DNA of 64,000 bases from Takakia lepidozioides. Taxonomy: Eukaryota > Streptophyta > Takakiopsida > Takakiales > Takakiaceae. Shown here piece by piece: positions 1-12,761 of the stretch. The notes under the pieces were generated by a model. It was not told where the DNA came from. It worked only from the letters and a program-made list of their open reading frames with translations, and searched no databases. The stretch lies in contig CM060733.1 of assembly GCA_030704615.1 (NCBI GenBank), positions 41,230,001 through 41,294,000 on the forward strand, written 5' to 3'. The translations under genes and the position numbers were made by a program. The number at the start of each line of letters is the position of its first letter. Within the stretch, counting starts at the first letter, position 1.

Positions 1-19
1 TGTCAAAGCAAGTACTATA

Positions 20-130
20 AGGTACAAGCACAGTGCAGTAACAAGCACCATATAGAACGAGCACGTGTAAACAAGCACCCTATAGAAACGAGCATACTGT
101 TAGACAAGCACGGTGTATGTTTGTAGCAAC
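20..130. repeat. Short minisatellite tract (GAACGAGCAC-type units)
   Basis: Several diverged copies of a unit resembling ACAAGCACCNTATAGAA occur here, related to the larger array at 345-640. There is no credible coding content. The stretch between the two arrays (131-300) is AT-rich with runs of AAATTAAAAATTA and shows no gene. Confidence 0.6.
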
Positions 131-344
131 GGGAAAAATCTAAAAACCTTAGTTGAAATTTAAAAAATTAAACATAAACATAGTTACTAGTCACTAAATT
201 ACAAATGTTGAAATTCCATTTTGTTAAGTACAAAATTGAATAATAATACCTAATTAAAAAATTAAAAATTAAAAATTAAAATTTGCTGAGTGCTAGACTT
301 CAGCCGCTCAAGTTGTCAACTTGAGAGGCTGAGTGCCTGACTTG

Positions 345-640
345 AGTGGAAACGGACACCGTGTAGAAATGAGCACCGTATGTGTAGAAACGAGCACAAT
401 ATGTAAAAGAGCACCATGTAGAAACGAGCACCGTATGTAAACGAGCAGTGTAGAAACGAGCACCGTGTAGAAATGAATGAGAAATGATAGAAACGAGCAC
501 CGTGTGTAAATGAGCAGTGTAGAAAAGAACGAGAAACGACCACAATGTAGAAACGAACGAGAAATGAGCACCATGTAGAAACGAGCACAATATGAAAACG
601 AGCACCTTGTAGAAACAAGCACACTAGAAACAAGCACCGT
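345..640. repeat. Minisatellite array, unit about 17-20 bp
   Basis: About 15 imperfect copies of a unit close to TAGAAACGAGCACCGTGT (also seen as GTAAACGAGCA) lie head to tail. Long open frames on the minus strand across this block only reflect translation of the repeat (His/Ser/Phe-rich). Spacing is irregular and there are no unique spacers, so it is a tandem repeat and not a CRISPR-like array. Confidence 0.8.
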
Positions 641-1370
641 GGATAAATCCCAGGTTACATAGCAGGTTGGAAAGAGACAGCAGAAGTTGAAAGAACGCAA
701 TGAGAAAACACGGATTTCAGCAGGGATATATGGAACCTTAAACACAGAAGACATAAGAGAACGAGCGAGGGTGAGGGAAAATCCAAAAGGAAGAAGACGG
801 CAAGGCCACGCTCCCACGCTGATGTCCTTTGGATGAAATAACCTTCATCCACAGGAAGGTAATGGATGAACAGGGACTAATGAAATCTCATAGGAGCATG
901 GGACCTGATATTCCTATGACGTCCCATGAGGGAATCAGCATGAGCCCTCAGAGGCACTTGATATTGCGTCCTCTATGGCAAATCTAATCCGGATCTCCGG
1001 ACACACACACGTGCCTATATCATGTCGACGTGTAAACTTGGGAAGCTATGATCGAACTCATCGTGGATGAGCCATGGAATACATACACTATCATTATGAC
1101 ACCCGAGCACCTGATGCAGTTAGAAAGGTCCTCTCTATGTTGTGCAGTCAGTGAACCTAGAATACACATCATTTTGCTCTAAGTTAATGCACCATTATGC
1201 TTTCTGATGATACAAGCTGCCTAGTCTTGCCTTTCTTGATCTTTCAAACTCCACCCTAGGTCTGTCATGATCAATATGAAAAGATCTAAAAGCATTTTTA
1301 ATGTCCAGTTGAAGATAAGATGAATACATCCTATTTACTGTCGTAAATAACGCTGAATAATGCTCTGAAG
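641..1370. other. No gene recognised
   Basis: This is single-copy-looking sequence between the minisatellite and the 3' end of the ALG11 pseudogene. Only short incidental open frames are present, and I see no repeat structure, RNA gene or domain. Confidence 0.5.
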
Positions 1371-1371
1371 T

Positions 1372-3855
1372 TCATCTACTTAGTTCTAAATTATTAAATT
1401 GAGTACACAAGGGGCTCATTGCTTTTTTAAGCGCAGCATCAAATGTAGATCCAGAGAAGCAGGAGGCCCGCAGTCTTGCTGCTTTGGCAATATGTATCCG
1501 CTCATCATCCACCATTGACAGTACACAGCACATAGCATCTGCAAACTCGGCAGCAGTACTAGCCAGAAAACCTGTGCTTTCTCCTCCTTCCTTGACCACT
1601 ATGTCCAACTTGGGCCCTGCTGAATTATGTGCTTGCAACCACAAGAAAGTGATACAAGATCTTAATTAACCAGGAAGAATCCGGTGTAGTCAAATTTTTG
1701 TCTACTTTTAATTGATCACATTGAAACTGAAGTCAACGTGCTGATGTAAAGCCTAATTCCTGGCACCGGAGTTTAAGATTTGCCACTCGCTCCTCATCTT
1801 CCTGATTTCTACAGCTGCCGACCAGCTTCAAGCGTGCCCCTTTGTGCTGCTCGGACAACTGCTCCATTGCCAGAGCAAATGCTTCTAGCTGCAACCCATG
1901 CGCCTGCAATCACTGCTTGTCAATTATAACCTCTGTACACCGTCCCCTGCCACATGTGCAATATGCCTTCACACTAGATGTGCAACCAGCACAATACTAA
2001 CAGTTGTGAATGCTGTCTTCAAAACAGATAAGAAAGATGTGATGGATTACCCGAAGACTGCAATATAAAATATGTGTGCTAGTTACTGCTCTGACTTTTT
2101 TTTAAATGGCACAGCAAAATGTCTTGTACTGTAGAGCTACAGGCCACAAAGCAAAATGGGAAAATGTGGAGAGAGATGGGACTGGCAGATGCAACAAAGC
2201 TGAGGGGGAGAAAAGAATAGAAACGAAGGACAGGGTAAGTACCTTCTCAGGCCGAATTGAGCAACAGAGATGATGTAGGGGGGTTTTACTGACCACTCCA
2301 GGGGAAGCGCCTGCTTGCCAGAGGTTATGAAACAGTCAACATCTCTGCAAGCCAATGCCCACAACCAAAATCACCTATACTCTGTTCCTCTGAACTGCAT
2401 ACAGTATATAGGTCGGGTCTGTAATAAGCCAGAAACCCTTGCTACCTACCACATTTGTCTGCATCTTCAAATCCGTAGCAAGTTACCTCGTCAAGTTGTC
2501 ACAGCTGAAGACCAAATGTAAGGTGCAACAGCAAGCAAATTAAGCTGACCTGGCTAGTTGGAAAAATGGAAAATGGGTCAAACTGATCACATATTTCTTG
2601 ACTTCCATCTGAGCTCCCAAACAAAAAAAATGGGGAAACAGGGGGATGGAGGGGGACCTGAAGGGTGAGAGTGTCACAAGGCGGGTAGACAAGAAAAATG
2701 TGATTTGGAATCTTCTAGAGCTGACTGATGTGTGTCTTTGTCTACGACGAATTAACCATGGCCAGATGCACACAGCAGCCTGCCAAACCATAGAGCCAGG
2801 CCATCATTCTGTAGTATGCTGCCTTCCCTGCTGTCAACCAATAGCTGCACCTCCAGTGACCAGTACTGAGATGCAGTTTTGATACACTTTCAAATCAAAT
2901 TAGCAACTCGTGTCCATTGTGCAATTGACTGTCATTCCCCTGCATATTGCATTCCTCCCTGACAGCCACTACAAAAGGACATACCTGGAGGCCTCAAAGT
3001 ATGATAAAGTGAGGGGACTTTGTTCATTTGTAGCCTTAATCACGAGATTGCTCATCACAAGTAGGAATATACACCTGCCTGTGAGCAATGAAGGTGTCAT
3101 TGTTGTAGAGAGAGGCCCGACTCCACACGCGGTCTAGCATATCTGAGCTGATGGTGGGGTAGTGTGTGTAGCAACAAGGCAGCCTGCAGAGCGTGCCAGC
3201 ACATATGTGACGGCGTTAGCCACTGGTGTCCACAAATAGCAACGGGGTCACAATACTGAGTGCCTCCCATGCCAGTACCATCGACCCCAAGCTCTGCCCT
3301 ATCAATATGGCGTGCGGGTAAGTGCTTGCCTCTACCAACTTTCTCCATTGTAATCTCACCACCTGCCACCCCAAACACATTGGATAGATATCATGGGGTT
3401 CGGTGTTTTGTCACACAATGCATCCATTCTCCGTTGTCATAATAAAATCTCTTTTGACTGTTATCCTTGCAGACTTGCCCATCCTGTTCAGTGCTCTATT
3501 CTTAAAAGTGTATCGGTGGTCCCAGCATAGGTAGAGAGAAAGTGGAGGGAGGTGGAGGGTGGATAACAACCATTAGGGGTTTTATGAGCCGAACTCCAAG
3601 TAGGTCCAAAGCAAGGGCAGCCAACTCCTGAGATGTGGTAGGGTCACCCGTGTAGATGACAACGTTCAGGTCGGGCAACATCTCCTGAGTGGCCCTCACA
3701 GCGCACCACAGCACTCTCTCCCCTCCGCCCCCATCGGTGGTAAAAGGGTGAAAAAATCCCACCACTCTGTGCTTCCTCCTACTCCGCAAGCGCAAGAAGA
3801 GCGATGAAAGACCCAGTGCGACGATGATCAAAGCCCCGCAAATTACCAGCATCAT
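1372..3855 (-). pseudogene. ALG11: ALG11-like alpha-1,2-mannosyltransferase pseudogene (intron-bearing)
   Basis: The family adds the fourth and fifth mannoses to dolichol-linked Man3GlcNAc2 on the cytosolic ER face. Pieces on the minus strand: exon 1 (3855-3571) has an N-terminal membrane segment, then HPFTTDGGGGERVLW, and ends in a GT donor. Exon 2 (3362-3075) has GQSLGS, WEAL, VDTSG and [12 protein letters not shown]. Exon 3 (about 2840-2658) has LYGLAG, MVNSS and VYPPCD. Exon 4 is 2310-2243 (PPYIISVAQF). Exon 5 (from 1903) has LQLEAFALAMEQL and LVGSCRNQEDEERV. The last exon (about 1631-1372) has HNSAGPKLDIV. Lesions: one inserted and one lost base in exon 2 (stop just after VDTSG); two TAG codons in exon 3 where Trp is expected (after MVNSS and before KIPN); one base lost in exon 4 before the expected FRPEK; and the segment that should hold DEHFGIS/VVEYMAAGAIP is absent between exon 5 and the last exon. 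Introns are retained, so this is a decayed duplicate and not a retrocopy. Confidence 0.85.
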
Positions 3856-6800
3856 CTCGTCAAACCCGCCCTATCCCCCCAGTCTCCGGATATCACGTAC
3901 AACAGTAACAAAAACCCTAGACTGTATAATCGCACAGACGAACGATCGCCCAGCCTGCAGCAACCCGACTGAGACAGGGGCTACGATACAAATCCTCCCA
4001 CAGATCCCACACAAAACTGCATCGATGCTGAAAATCCCACCAGATCCTCAATCCAGCTATACATCCTCAATCCTCAATCCTCGATCCAGAAAGACGTCCA
4101 CAGATGTGCGGAAATCCATGAATGGGATCCATTGATCATGGATTCCCATTCATCATTGAATCATTGAACGGGATGTCATTCATGGATTCATGGATTCATG
4201 AATCTGCGGAATTCGATGTCCCGCGATCGGATCGGAGCATATCCGGCGTATCGCGGAGTGAGGCGCCATGTGTGAGCTCATGTCATGTTTGGCCCAGTTT
4301 GAAGGATCTACGTACACGAGCGCGTCGAGGGACCTCCTGTCGCCACAATGATAGTTGTTGGTTGGTCCTGCTCAACCAAAACACTTCATACCACCAAAAG
4401 TGGAGGGTGTGAAACAAGACGAGACTACGGTAGGTGGAGTTCTCTTTCAAGACATCGAGGGTGTTGTGTATTTTTACTACCTAGTAGCTTACCGAGGTTT
4501 GAACACCGGCATGTTTGAAATGTTGGGTGCGTAATATTGTGACCATTGGATGTTGACTAGTACTGACATATCGCGGCTGTCCATAGTGACGCCATTCACT
4601 GTTGTAGCGCGCCAGTAAGTAAGCGGGTATAGCCCAGGGTTTTTTTCGCTTTAAAAGGGATTCACGCTCCTCGGAGGCGCATTTGTGTTGTCACTTGTGT
4701 TGAGAGAGGAGGGTAGACAGCTTGGGATCTGATGTGTGCATGATAGAGATTAGCTCGGGCAGCAAGAGCTCGCTGCTTGAGTGGCCGATCGGATACACGA
4801 GGGAGAGAGGCTGCTTGGTTGCTCTAGGCTGAAGCGAAGGAGCTGGTCAGAACGATGTGGAGAAAGCTGGAATCCCCGATGGGTTTTGTCATGGTTTCCA
4901 TCGTGATTGCTCATGCGCTGGGAGGAACAAAACGCTTACATCATAAACATGTGGTTCACCCTCTTGCCTATGGTTGCATAGAGTACATGGTATGCTTCAC
5001 CACCTGATTAGATATCTGATGAAGTCCATGTGAGTCGTTGTGTTGTATCGCAGATGTTCATAATTGGTGCATCCGAAACTCACTAATCTTTGAAGTACAA
5101 GCTGCTACGGGCTTATCTAGAGATGGATATGCATAATATGTACGTAAAGCACTCGGCAAATTGATCATTGACAAAGAACTGATGGATAAGGGATCTGTGT
5201 ACAAGCTGCAGGTGCAATTACATGACGGCTATGTGTCGCTGATGCATCCAATGGATCACTTAGCCATGCAAAACAAGAGTCTGGCAGTCTGGCAGCACGA
5301 TACTGCTAATAACTGCACCAAGCCTTGGTGGAGCTCTCGTGATCAAGCGCGACCAACATCAAGTTGCTTCATCTGGTAACGTCGGCACGAACAAATAGCG
5401 GAGTGGCAATCCAGGGGTAAGCTCGCATGACAATGACATATTACCGGTAGGGCCAGAGAAGTCTTCAAGAACCGTGACAATGAATTCTACGAGCATAGAC
5501 TGATGTGAGGGCAATAAATTTAGAATTCAAGATGTATCTTTAAAGCAGCTTTCTGTACTGATTATGACATCGGATGTTGTGAACAGCCTATTGCTCACGA
5601 TGGTTCAATTCAATCGAGGCTATTTCTCACCCTGGCAAAGAAGTTAGTCTTGGAGTTCTGTTACACACGCGGACCAGCTTGCGAGGAGCGAGGGCAATTT
5701 TGATGGACTGGCTTGCGAGGAGCTGAGGACAATTTTGATTAGCCTCTAGTGACTCTTCAGAGATCACGAAAAAAGTTTTTTAAAATTTTGTAAGGCTAGT
5801 TTCTATCTAGCTCGACAGCGGTAGTAAGTAGGAGTACAACTTAGCTTGAGCTTACGTAGTATGAGCAAGGTAGCACGGGAGACCACTCGTCGTTGGAGCT
5901 CGACGGATTGATGTACTCATGGTGTGTTCCCATGGAACCCGGGCGTCAAAACCCGCCATCTACATCGTCCAAGAGCCGGCACCTGAAGGTCTCGTCCAAG
6001 AGCCCAAGTTATAGAACTAGCATGGCTTGTGTTCCCCTGGAACCGGGGCGTCCCTTGACCTGACAGTCCGACTGTGTCCAACAGCCTTACTCGGACGACA
6101 TGGCGCCGGGCGTCAAAGCCTAGCCGTTGTCACCCCACCCTTTCTGCAGAGACGGGGAGGAGCAGCAAGGCTTGGAACCGGCGTTTGCGACCACACCATC
6201 ATGAACAGCAGTCTGCGCTGAGTGGCTTCCGCGATGATGCACAAGTGGGCTTTGCCTCTGCAATGTTCGCTTGGACAGTAGAGAATCCAACCAACCGTAT
6301 GTTGTCCCCCAATCCTAGCCATATACAAGTGCTGAAGAGAGAGCCCTCCACTTTCAAGTACTTGCCCATAAAATCCAGACACAGCCAACCATTGCAAGCA
6401 TAGCAGAACTATAATCCCAACCTGCAAGAGCACTTGCCGCCTCCTTTGTACGGCACTTGGAAGTCAAAACTCGCACCGTGACGCCAAAGTTTGCCTCAAT
6501 AAATGCAACAATAACATACAGTGCTATAATGCAATCCATGGTGGACAAAGTTGAGCCTTGTCAGAAAATATATCAGCGGTGTATATATAAGCATCTAGGT
6601 CATGAATGAGCATGATTGTATAAGGTAGTTATACCCAAATGTGAGCGTTTAAGCAGATATGCCCATACAATTGGTGCAGCAAGGGGAAAAATTATATGAC
6701 TGGATTAGCAATTGAACAAACAGCTTGTGGTATGAATTGCATGAATTTTGGACGAAGTGGCTAATTGATATATATTATCAAAGTGGCAGGGCACAAAAAT

Positions 6801-7050
6801 GCTATGCCTGAGCTATAGAGGGTACCATAACTCACTGAAATATTATCTAAGCCTACATGTGACCTGATATGCACGAGATGTGCACTTAATGGCCCCCACA
6901 CACCAACTACTACACCCAATAACTCACCCAACAGCTCGGCCCACAAGAGCAAAAGGTATCCTATGGTGCAGTAGCAAAATAAAGGAGATCGGATGCATGA
7001 ACTCCAGTAAGCCCTTGGGAAACCGTGAATGTGTGCCAAATGGTCAATCC
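3856..7050. other. Long intergenic stretch, no gene recognised
   Basis: No conserved protein or RNA gene was recognised on either strand. Minor structure: 4085-4205 is rich in short ATGGATTC/GAATCCAT words that can pair with each other, just upstream of the ALG11 pseudogene start. A segment at about 5670-5695 (AGCTTGCGAGGAGC...GGGCAATTTTGAT) is repeated at about 5710-5740. A block at 5925-5950 (GTTCCCATGGAACC...GGGCGTC) is partly repeated at 6030-6055. Open frames of 60-110 codons here look incidental. Confidence 0.5.
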
Positions 7051-7329
7051 TACATGTAAAGTGGACCCCACTTATTTAAGCACGCAGTGATCCAAAGTGT
7101 GCCAAACTGCGTGCTTTTCCATCCTGAAACCTCACCTCTCACTACACTAATTTGGACCATCCAAGTGTCACAGGCCACGGCTCTCCACCTATTGTTCTCC
7201 CGCCACCACCTTGATTCCTCCCACCATCTCTGTCGCCTCCCAGCAACTCCTTCCCACCATGGCCCGCCATGACAACAACTCACTCTACAACAGGTGGTCC
7301 CGAACCTGGTTGATACGCCCATGGCACTC

Positions 7330-9759
7330 CTACGACCTGCAGATGACTTGTGTCTTCCCCTCGGGCCTTTGCCCGACATTTAGCAATAGCAATTTTTTGA
7401 TTGTGTTTACATATTGGTGGAGCCCACTCGCACAATGGGGCGATCCATGCATGCTTGGGGGAGGGGTTGTTGCTTTGATTGCTGCATGCAGACGTTCTCC
7501 TGCCTCGCTGCAGGCTCGTGCCGACCACTTGGCGTCGAAGGCCCTCCTGGCCAGTCGCTCTTGTGTTCGGGCCTTCTTGAGAGCATATTTCTCGATCTTC
7601 TCGGCTGCCCGCTTTGCTTTACCTTGCAGGGTCTCCTCTTTTTTCTGCTCACGAGCTTGGGTTGCTTCTTCTTTTAGTCTCACTTTTTGCTCTAGTGTTG
7701 CCAAGTATATATCAGATGTCATTATAATTGACTTGTTGTAGTCTATAATAGGTTCATCTCCTGATGCTCTTACCCTTCGATTGACTGCAGGAGCCTCTGG
7801 GAGCGTCAAGAATCGGGAGATTGATGAAGGGACCTCTGGCTGGCTGGGAACCATCTCCCAGTCTGCGTCATCATCGAGCTGCACTAAGGACTCCTGGCTA
7901 CTGCGAAAGTGTGGCTGGCTGTCATCGCCCCTTTCCTGGTCATTGCGCCCATCCTCATCTGGCTCTTCGACCACCACAAAGTAGTGGTGGTGATTCTCTT
8001 GTATGCTGGGCACATGGTTGCCCAACACCTCTTCCACATGAAGGGCAGAAAGTACGTCTTCTACCTCCCCCTCAAGTGTATCCTCGTCCATTGATTCTGG
8101 CCTGATCTCCTCGGCGTGCAGGTCTGGTGTCCCCGGCCCTGAGAAACATTCTGCCGGCCCCATCTTTCCTGCCATGGCTTCTGGATTCAGAGGCTAGATC
8201 CCAGAGGTCTTGAATCCCTTGGCAATGTTGGTAGGGGTTAGTCCTTTTTTCAATGCAAGGGAGACCCATTGGGCCAGATTTTCTTTCAATGCTCCTCTTC
8301 CTTTATGTGTCATGGTCCAAACATCTCTATATTTCCTGAAGGCAGTCTTAAAGGGCTTGAACACTGCCACATCAAGGGGCTGGAGTGCATGGGATGTGTG
8401 GGAAGGAAGTGTAATGACATCAAGTCCTACTGATCTTGCTTGATTGACAACGTCTAGGGTGACGTGTGAGTTGTGACCATCCAAAATTAGCAAATGTCTG
8501 TTTGTGACGGTAATGTCATTGCCCATTGCCTTTGCTGATTCCAGAAAATGTGATATCCACTTGTGAAACAATATTGCAGTCATCCATGCTTTTCTTTGCA
8601 TTGCCATTGTTGCTCCAGATTCACATTTGTGAATGTAATTGCGACAGAATCTTTTCCCTTTGAATATGTAGAAGTTTGGGATGTAACTTCCTGCAACATT
8701 CATGCAGGTGAGGACGCTCAGCCACTCCCTCTGATCTGGTGTTATAGAATGAACAGATCTGGATCCGGTCTTGGCCAGCACAACAGCACCTCCGTTTCGC
8801 CCAGCTTGGGCCACGGACTCGTCACAATTCCATATCCTTGTTGGCCCATAGTTGTGCTTCTCATACATCAGTTTCAGGTTAGCATAGAACGTCTTTACGT
8901 TCTCTGGACATACTCCCTTGGCCCTCCCAGTTTCTAGTCCTTGAGCTACTCTCATTGAAAGATGTGGATGTCGTGACCTGAACCATCTCACCCACCCCCA
9001 GCCCGGGATTCCATTTGTGAAAGGTGTGACTCTCTCTTGCGTAACTTCAGCCACCTTCAGACGTAGTTGACTTAGTGTCAAGGGATGCCCGATATCTTGC
9101 ATTTTTTCAATATATTGGACTAGTTCAGCTTCTTCCTTGGCGTTTAATGTCCCTTTGCTGCCTCTCTTCCTACTGGTAGTAACGCCATAAACGTGGTTTC
9201 TCAGACTTGTTGCAGGCACTTCAAACATCTTTACTGCGGATCTGATGCTGTCTCCACGGTCAACGGCAACCACGGCACCTCGCAACTGTTCATCAGTCTA
9301 GTTTCCATTCTTGAGAGGCCTCCTCCCTCTCCTTGGGCGGCCCCCATGCATAGCAGGTCCATCAGATCGAAGAGTGTTAATGTCGGCAGGTCCTTCAGTA
9401 TTTGTCTCTGGCAATGTTGTTGTCTGGTCTAGCTGTACTGCAGATTCTGGTTGACGTTGGCCTTGGTCCACCTGAAATTCAACTTGATCTTGGCCTTGGC
9501 CTTGGCCCACCTGAAATTCAACTTGGGAATCCTCTCCCTGGCCCCACTGGAAATTTTCAAGGCCATCATCCTCACTTTGACCTCCATCATTTGCATGTTT
9601 ATACCTTTCATTGTATTTGTCATCTGAGTCACTTGTGAGTGGTTGGCTACTGATCTGCGTTCCATCACTATCATCAGCTACCTCGGTATCTGGCAACAAT
9701 CGAAAAGCTTGTCTGGGCCTGAAATTCAAGTCCATCGCTGTTGCACACTCCTCACTCAT
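7330..9759 (-). pseudogene. pogo/Tigger-type (Tc1/mariner superfamily) transposase, interrupted
   Basis: Read on the minus strand, three collinear same-frame pieces form one transposase: an acidic N-terminal extension (9759-9298), the core (9285-8194) and a C-terminal tail (8175-7330). The core has a Psq-type helix-turn-helix (RDSIRSAVKMFEVPATSLRNH), a CENP-B-like DNA-binding region, then the DDE_1 nuclease with WNCDES, LILDGHNSH and HTSHALQPLDVAVFKPFK, giving the three acidic residues of pogo enzymes. The pieces are separated only by single TAG codons, one between the N-terminal part and TDEQLRGAVVAV, the other in GI-stop-PLNPEAM. Both sit where pogo relatives usually have Trp or another aromatic residue. 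The tail is Glu/Arg-rich and probably coiled (KVRLKEEATQAREQKKEET). I could not locate convincing terminal inverted repeats, so the element ends are unknown. Confidence 0.85.
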
Positions 9760-9767
9760 GAATATAT

Positions 9768-9995
9768 ACTTAGTAATAAACTAGATTAACTGAAGTGTAA
9801 ACTAAGCCAATCTTCAAACTATGCTCCCTGCACATGAATTAGTAATAATGTACTGGATTAACTGAAGTGTAAACTAATGGGATTCCAATCTCCAAACTAT
9901 GCTCCTTGCACATCAATCAATAGTAATGGACTGGATTAACTGAAGTGTAAATCAATGCTGAGCCAATCTCCAAACTATGCTCCCTGCACATGAAT
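9768..9995. repeat. Three tandem copies of a ~70-bp unit
   Basis: The words GGATTAACTGAAGTGTAAA, CCAATCTYCAAACTATGCTCC and TGCACATSAAT recur three times in the same order, with small length differences, immediately upstream of the pogo ORF start on that gene's 5' side. They may be subterminal repeats of the pogo element, but this is inference from position. Confidence 0.75.
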
Positions 9996-12761
9996 GAGAA
10001 CTTGTAGTTGCGAAGTTGTGTGCAATAGTCGTAATGAAGTTATACATGCAGGCAAAGTGAATGGAACCCTGTGAATTTGAAATTGAGCAGCCGCCAAGGC
10101 ATTTTAAAAAACAAATCAGAGCATATCCGATCAATCCTAAACCCCATTTGAGTTAATTAGAATAACAACGTGCGTACATTAGCACTCAGCTTTATTAATA
10201 CGCCTCCATTTGGCAAATACGCTGGTCACAGTAATCAGTACGTTTTTGTTCACCTAACAAAGCACCATGGGGCCCACAATGTCCATGAAGGAACCTAAAT
10301 CAGCCCGTTGGCAGTAAGGTCGCCGTTTAAGGGCAGGCAAAACCACTTTACACCCCAAAAATAGGGGTCCATTTTGAGACCTGCTCATATTTGGGTGTTT
10401 CTACCTTAGGCTACACTAGGCCATAATTTCATACTTTTAGTCAAACAGAGGTTCATAAAAGAGGAAAAAATGGGGGAATTGAACACATCCAGTGTGCTAA
10501 GCTACATAGCCACCAAGATCCTTGGCCAGCGTGAAGTGGCTGGAACATACACAGGAGCTCCTTGTATGAGATATAAACTCTCCAATGATTGAAAGATTTA
10601 AATGTACAGTCTTCACCGTACCTTATTGACAACACGCAGAGTATGGTTACAATATTGTTTCATACATCTGTGACAGGATTTGAAAGTGGTGTGCAAGTGC
10701 ATACCAGCATGCAGTGTTTCCTACACACGGTTTCTGTACCTCTATCAATGTGAAAGAAATCTGGCTGAGATTGCAGACAAGCACGGGCTTGGCAGCATAT
10801 TGCTTCTCAAATACCTAAAAGATACAATCTAATTAGTCATGCTGTAATTGTAGAGGAACCAACTGCAAAGCGTTCACCACAAACAATTATTATTATACTG
10901 ACAGGGCGTGAATGAAGCATTGTTCTTGCTTCGCGACTATCCATGGGCTGCGTAGCCAAATTTGGGATCGAAAGGCCCAAGGAAGGTCCTCTTGAGCTGA
11001 GGTCTTGATCATCTCTATAGGTGGTTGTCGTCATCTACTACCAGAATGAAGTACAAAGCCCAATGGAATGCGCAAAGACATTCCCTCAGAGAGAAACTCG
11101 TAACATATCCAACCCTGACCTGACAGGCAAACCAAACAATTGAAACGCAGGTGAAGTTCAAGAGTTTTGAGCCAGTCAAGCCAATGTAGAACCTGCCGCT
11201 CATCTAGTTGGATGGGTATTTGAGACACTGTGTTCAACGATAGGGTCATGACTGCTATAGAATCCTTCCCCTGGTCCAGAGAATCTTTCTAGGCTTTCTA
11301 GGCCATTGTTGCAAGTGCATGGCCTTTTCTGAGTTGTGTACATCATGGCGTTGATGCCTCCAACTGCAGGTACTGCTTGCAACATGTTCGTCGACACTCG
11401 CACTACACTGGGAAGAGCATTGGCTAATAAGCTCACACACAGCTAACTAGAGCTAAGCTGACAGAAATCAACAATGGCCAGAGTTACGGGTAATGTCCTG
11501 CTCTTTGATGTATTTGAGTTCTATTTCTGTCTGAAGCTGAGTTGCATCAGTTCGATTCCCTCTCTAGAGCTGAGCAATCGAGCTCTTTACTCACTGCATC
11601 TGATCCGAATTAACTTCATATGTGTAGACTTCACTTTTAGGGGCCAGGTTTTTAAGTAGTTGAATTCATCAACTCATTCAAGGAGTCATCATGTTGTATC
11701 ACTAGACCAGAGAACCCTTCAGCGGGCTGTCTGCTCAGATGTCTGTTGAAAGTATGGATCTACAAGCTCTAGGACATTTGACAGCAGAGAAGAACAGATC
11801 CATTCCGAATGAGTCGTGCACGCAGAGCGGGACCAAGATTGTAGTTGGGAAAGGGAAGTAAGAGTCACATATCCATTCACACAACCTGGATCTCAAGATC
11901 TGTGATCTAAAATTTCCCAAGATTATGTCGCATGACATCTAGAGAGTGAAGTATGCGAGATACTCACTGCAGATATGGGTTATATATGTTGTCTTCTGTC
12001 GCGGGTACCAGGCACTATGGACCTTGTCAGCTGCCAATACAGGTTTGCAAGCGCAACTGTGGCTTCCCTCATAAGCGGCACTACATTACCATTGGAACTT
12101 TAGTCCCTTCCTTCATCATCGCTTAATTTGACTACGGACTCTAACAAGATGATGCCACCAATTGTGAGAGTCTTTTGTGAGTTTGTATGGCTTAGGTTTC
12201 TTTAAGCTACTGGGATTTGGATCTGCTCAATCTCCTGCTTTGCCTTTCTCATTACCTGGCAAGCTCCTGGAATCCTCATGCCTAATCACTGTGTGCATAT
12301 TGATCAAGAGGTCAATGTTTGGCAGAAGGATGTGAATTGTCAGTGCCATTGTCCAGGCAAGCCTTCCCATTTCTGAGCGAGTCTACCATGGTGCTTTCAA
12401 CACACAAATTCTTTGCATTCAGCACTCTCCAAGGTCCATTGCTGATTAAGGCTATACCAGGGTTGTTCAGAGATCATGCTCTTGCCCATGGATAACAAAA
12501 TTAGCTACAGGTTTGTTAGTCGTTGGTTGTCCACCTACGCCCACAAGCAGTGGTGAAGGTTTTCAGGCTGACCAGGAGGTTGATGATTTGAAATTTTCTG
12601 TCTCACATGTGCGACCTTTTCTCGCTGCAATAGCCTGTTGTGGCTGCATGCCTGCAGCCACTGGAATAAGTTTTTGTCAATTGATGGTCATATATCACTT
12701 CCACCATATCTTTAAGATCGATGCATCCCATATCCTTCCCCATTGCTGCAGCCTGCTGGGC
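9996..12761. other. No gene recognised
   Basis: About 2.8 kb between the pogo element and the 805-codon ORF. Only short, incidental open frames are visible. I saw no domain, tandem array or RNA gene that I could defend. Part of it may be the 3' flank of the minus-strand gene that ends at 12762. Confidence 0.45.

Noticed and set aside
300-640. Possible CRISPR-like array or low-complexity secreted proteins on the minus strand
   Set aside because: Units are contiguous and lack unique spacers, and the host is a plant nucleus. The frames only reflect the tandem repeat.
4085-4205. Regulatory palindromes in the ALG11 promoter
   Set aside because: The ATGGATTC words look like slippage-generated low complexity, and the downstream gene is a pseudogene.
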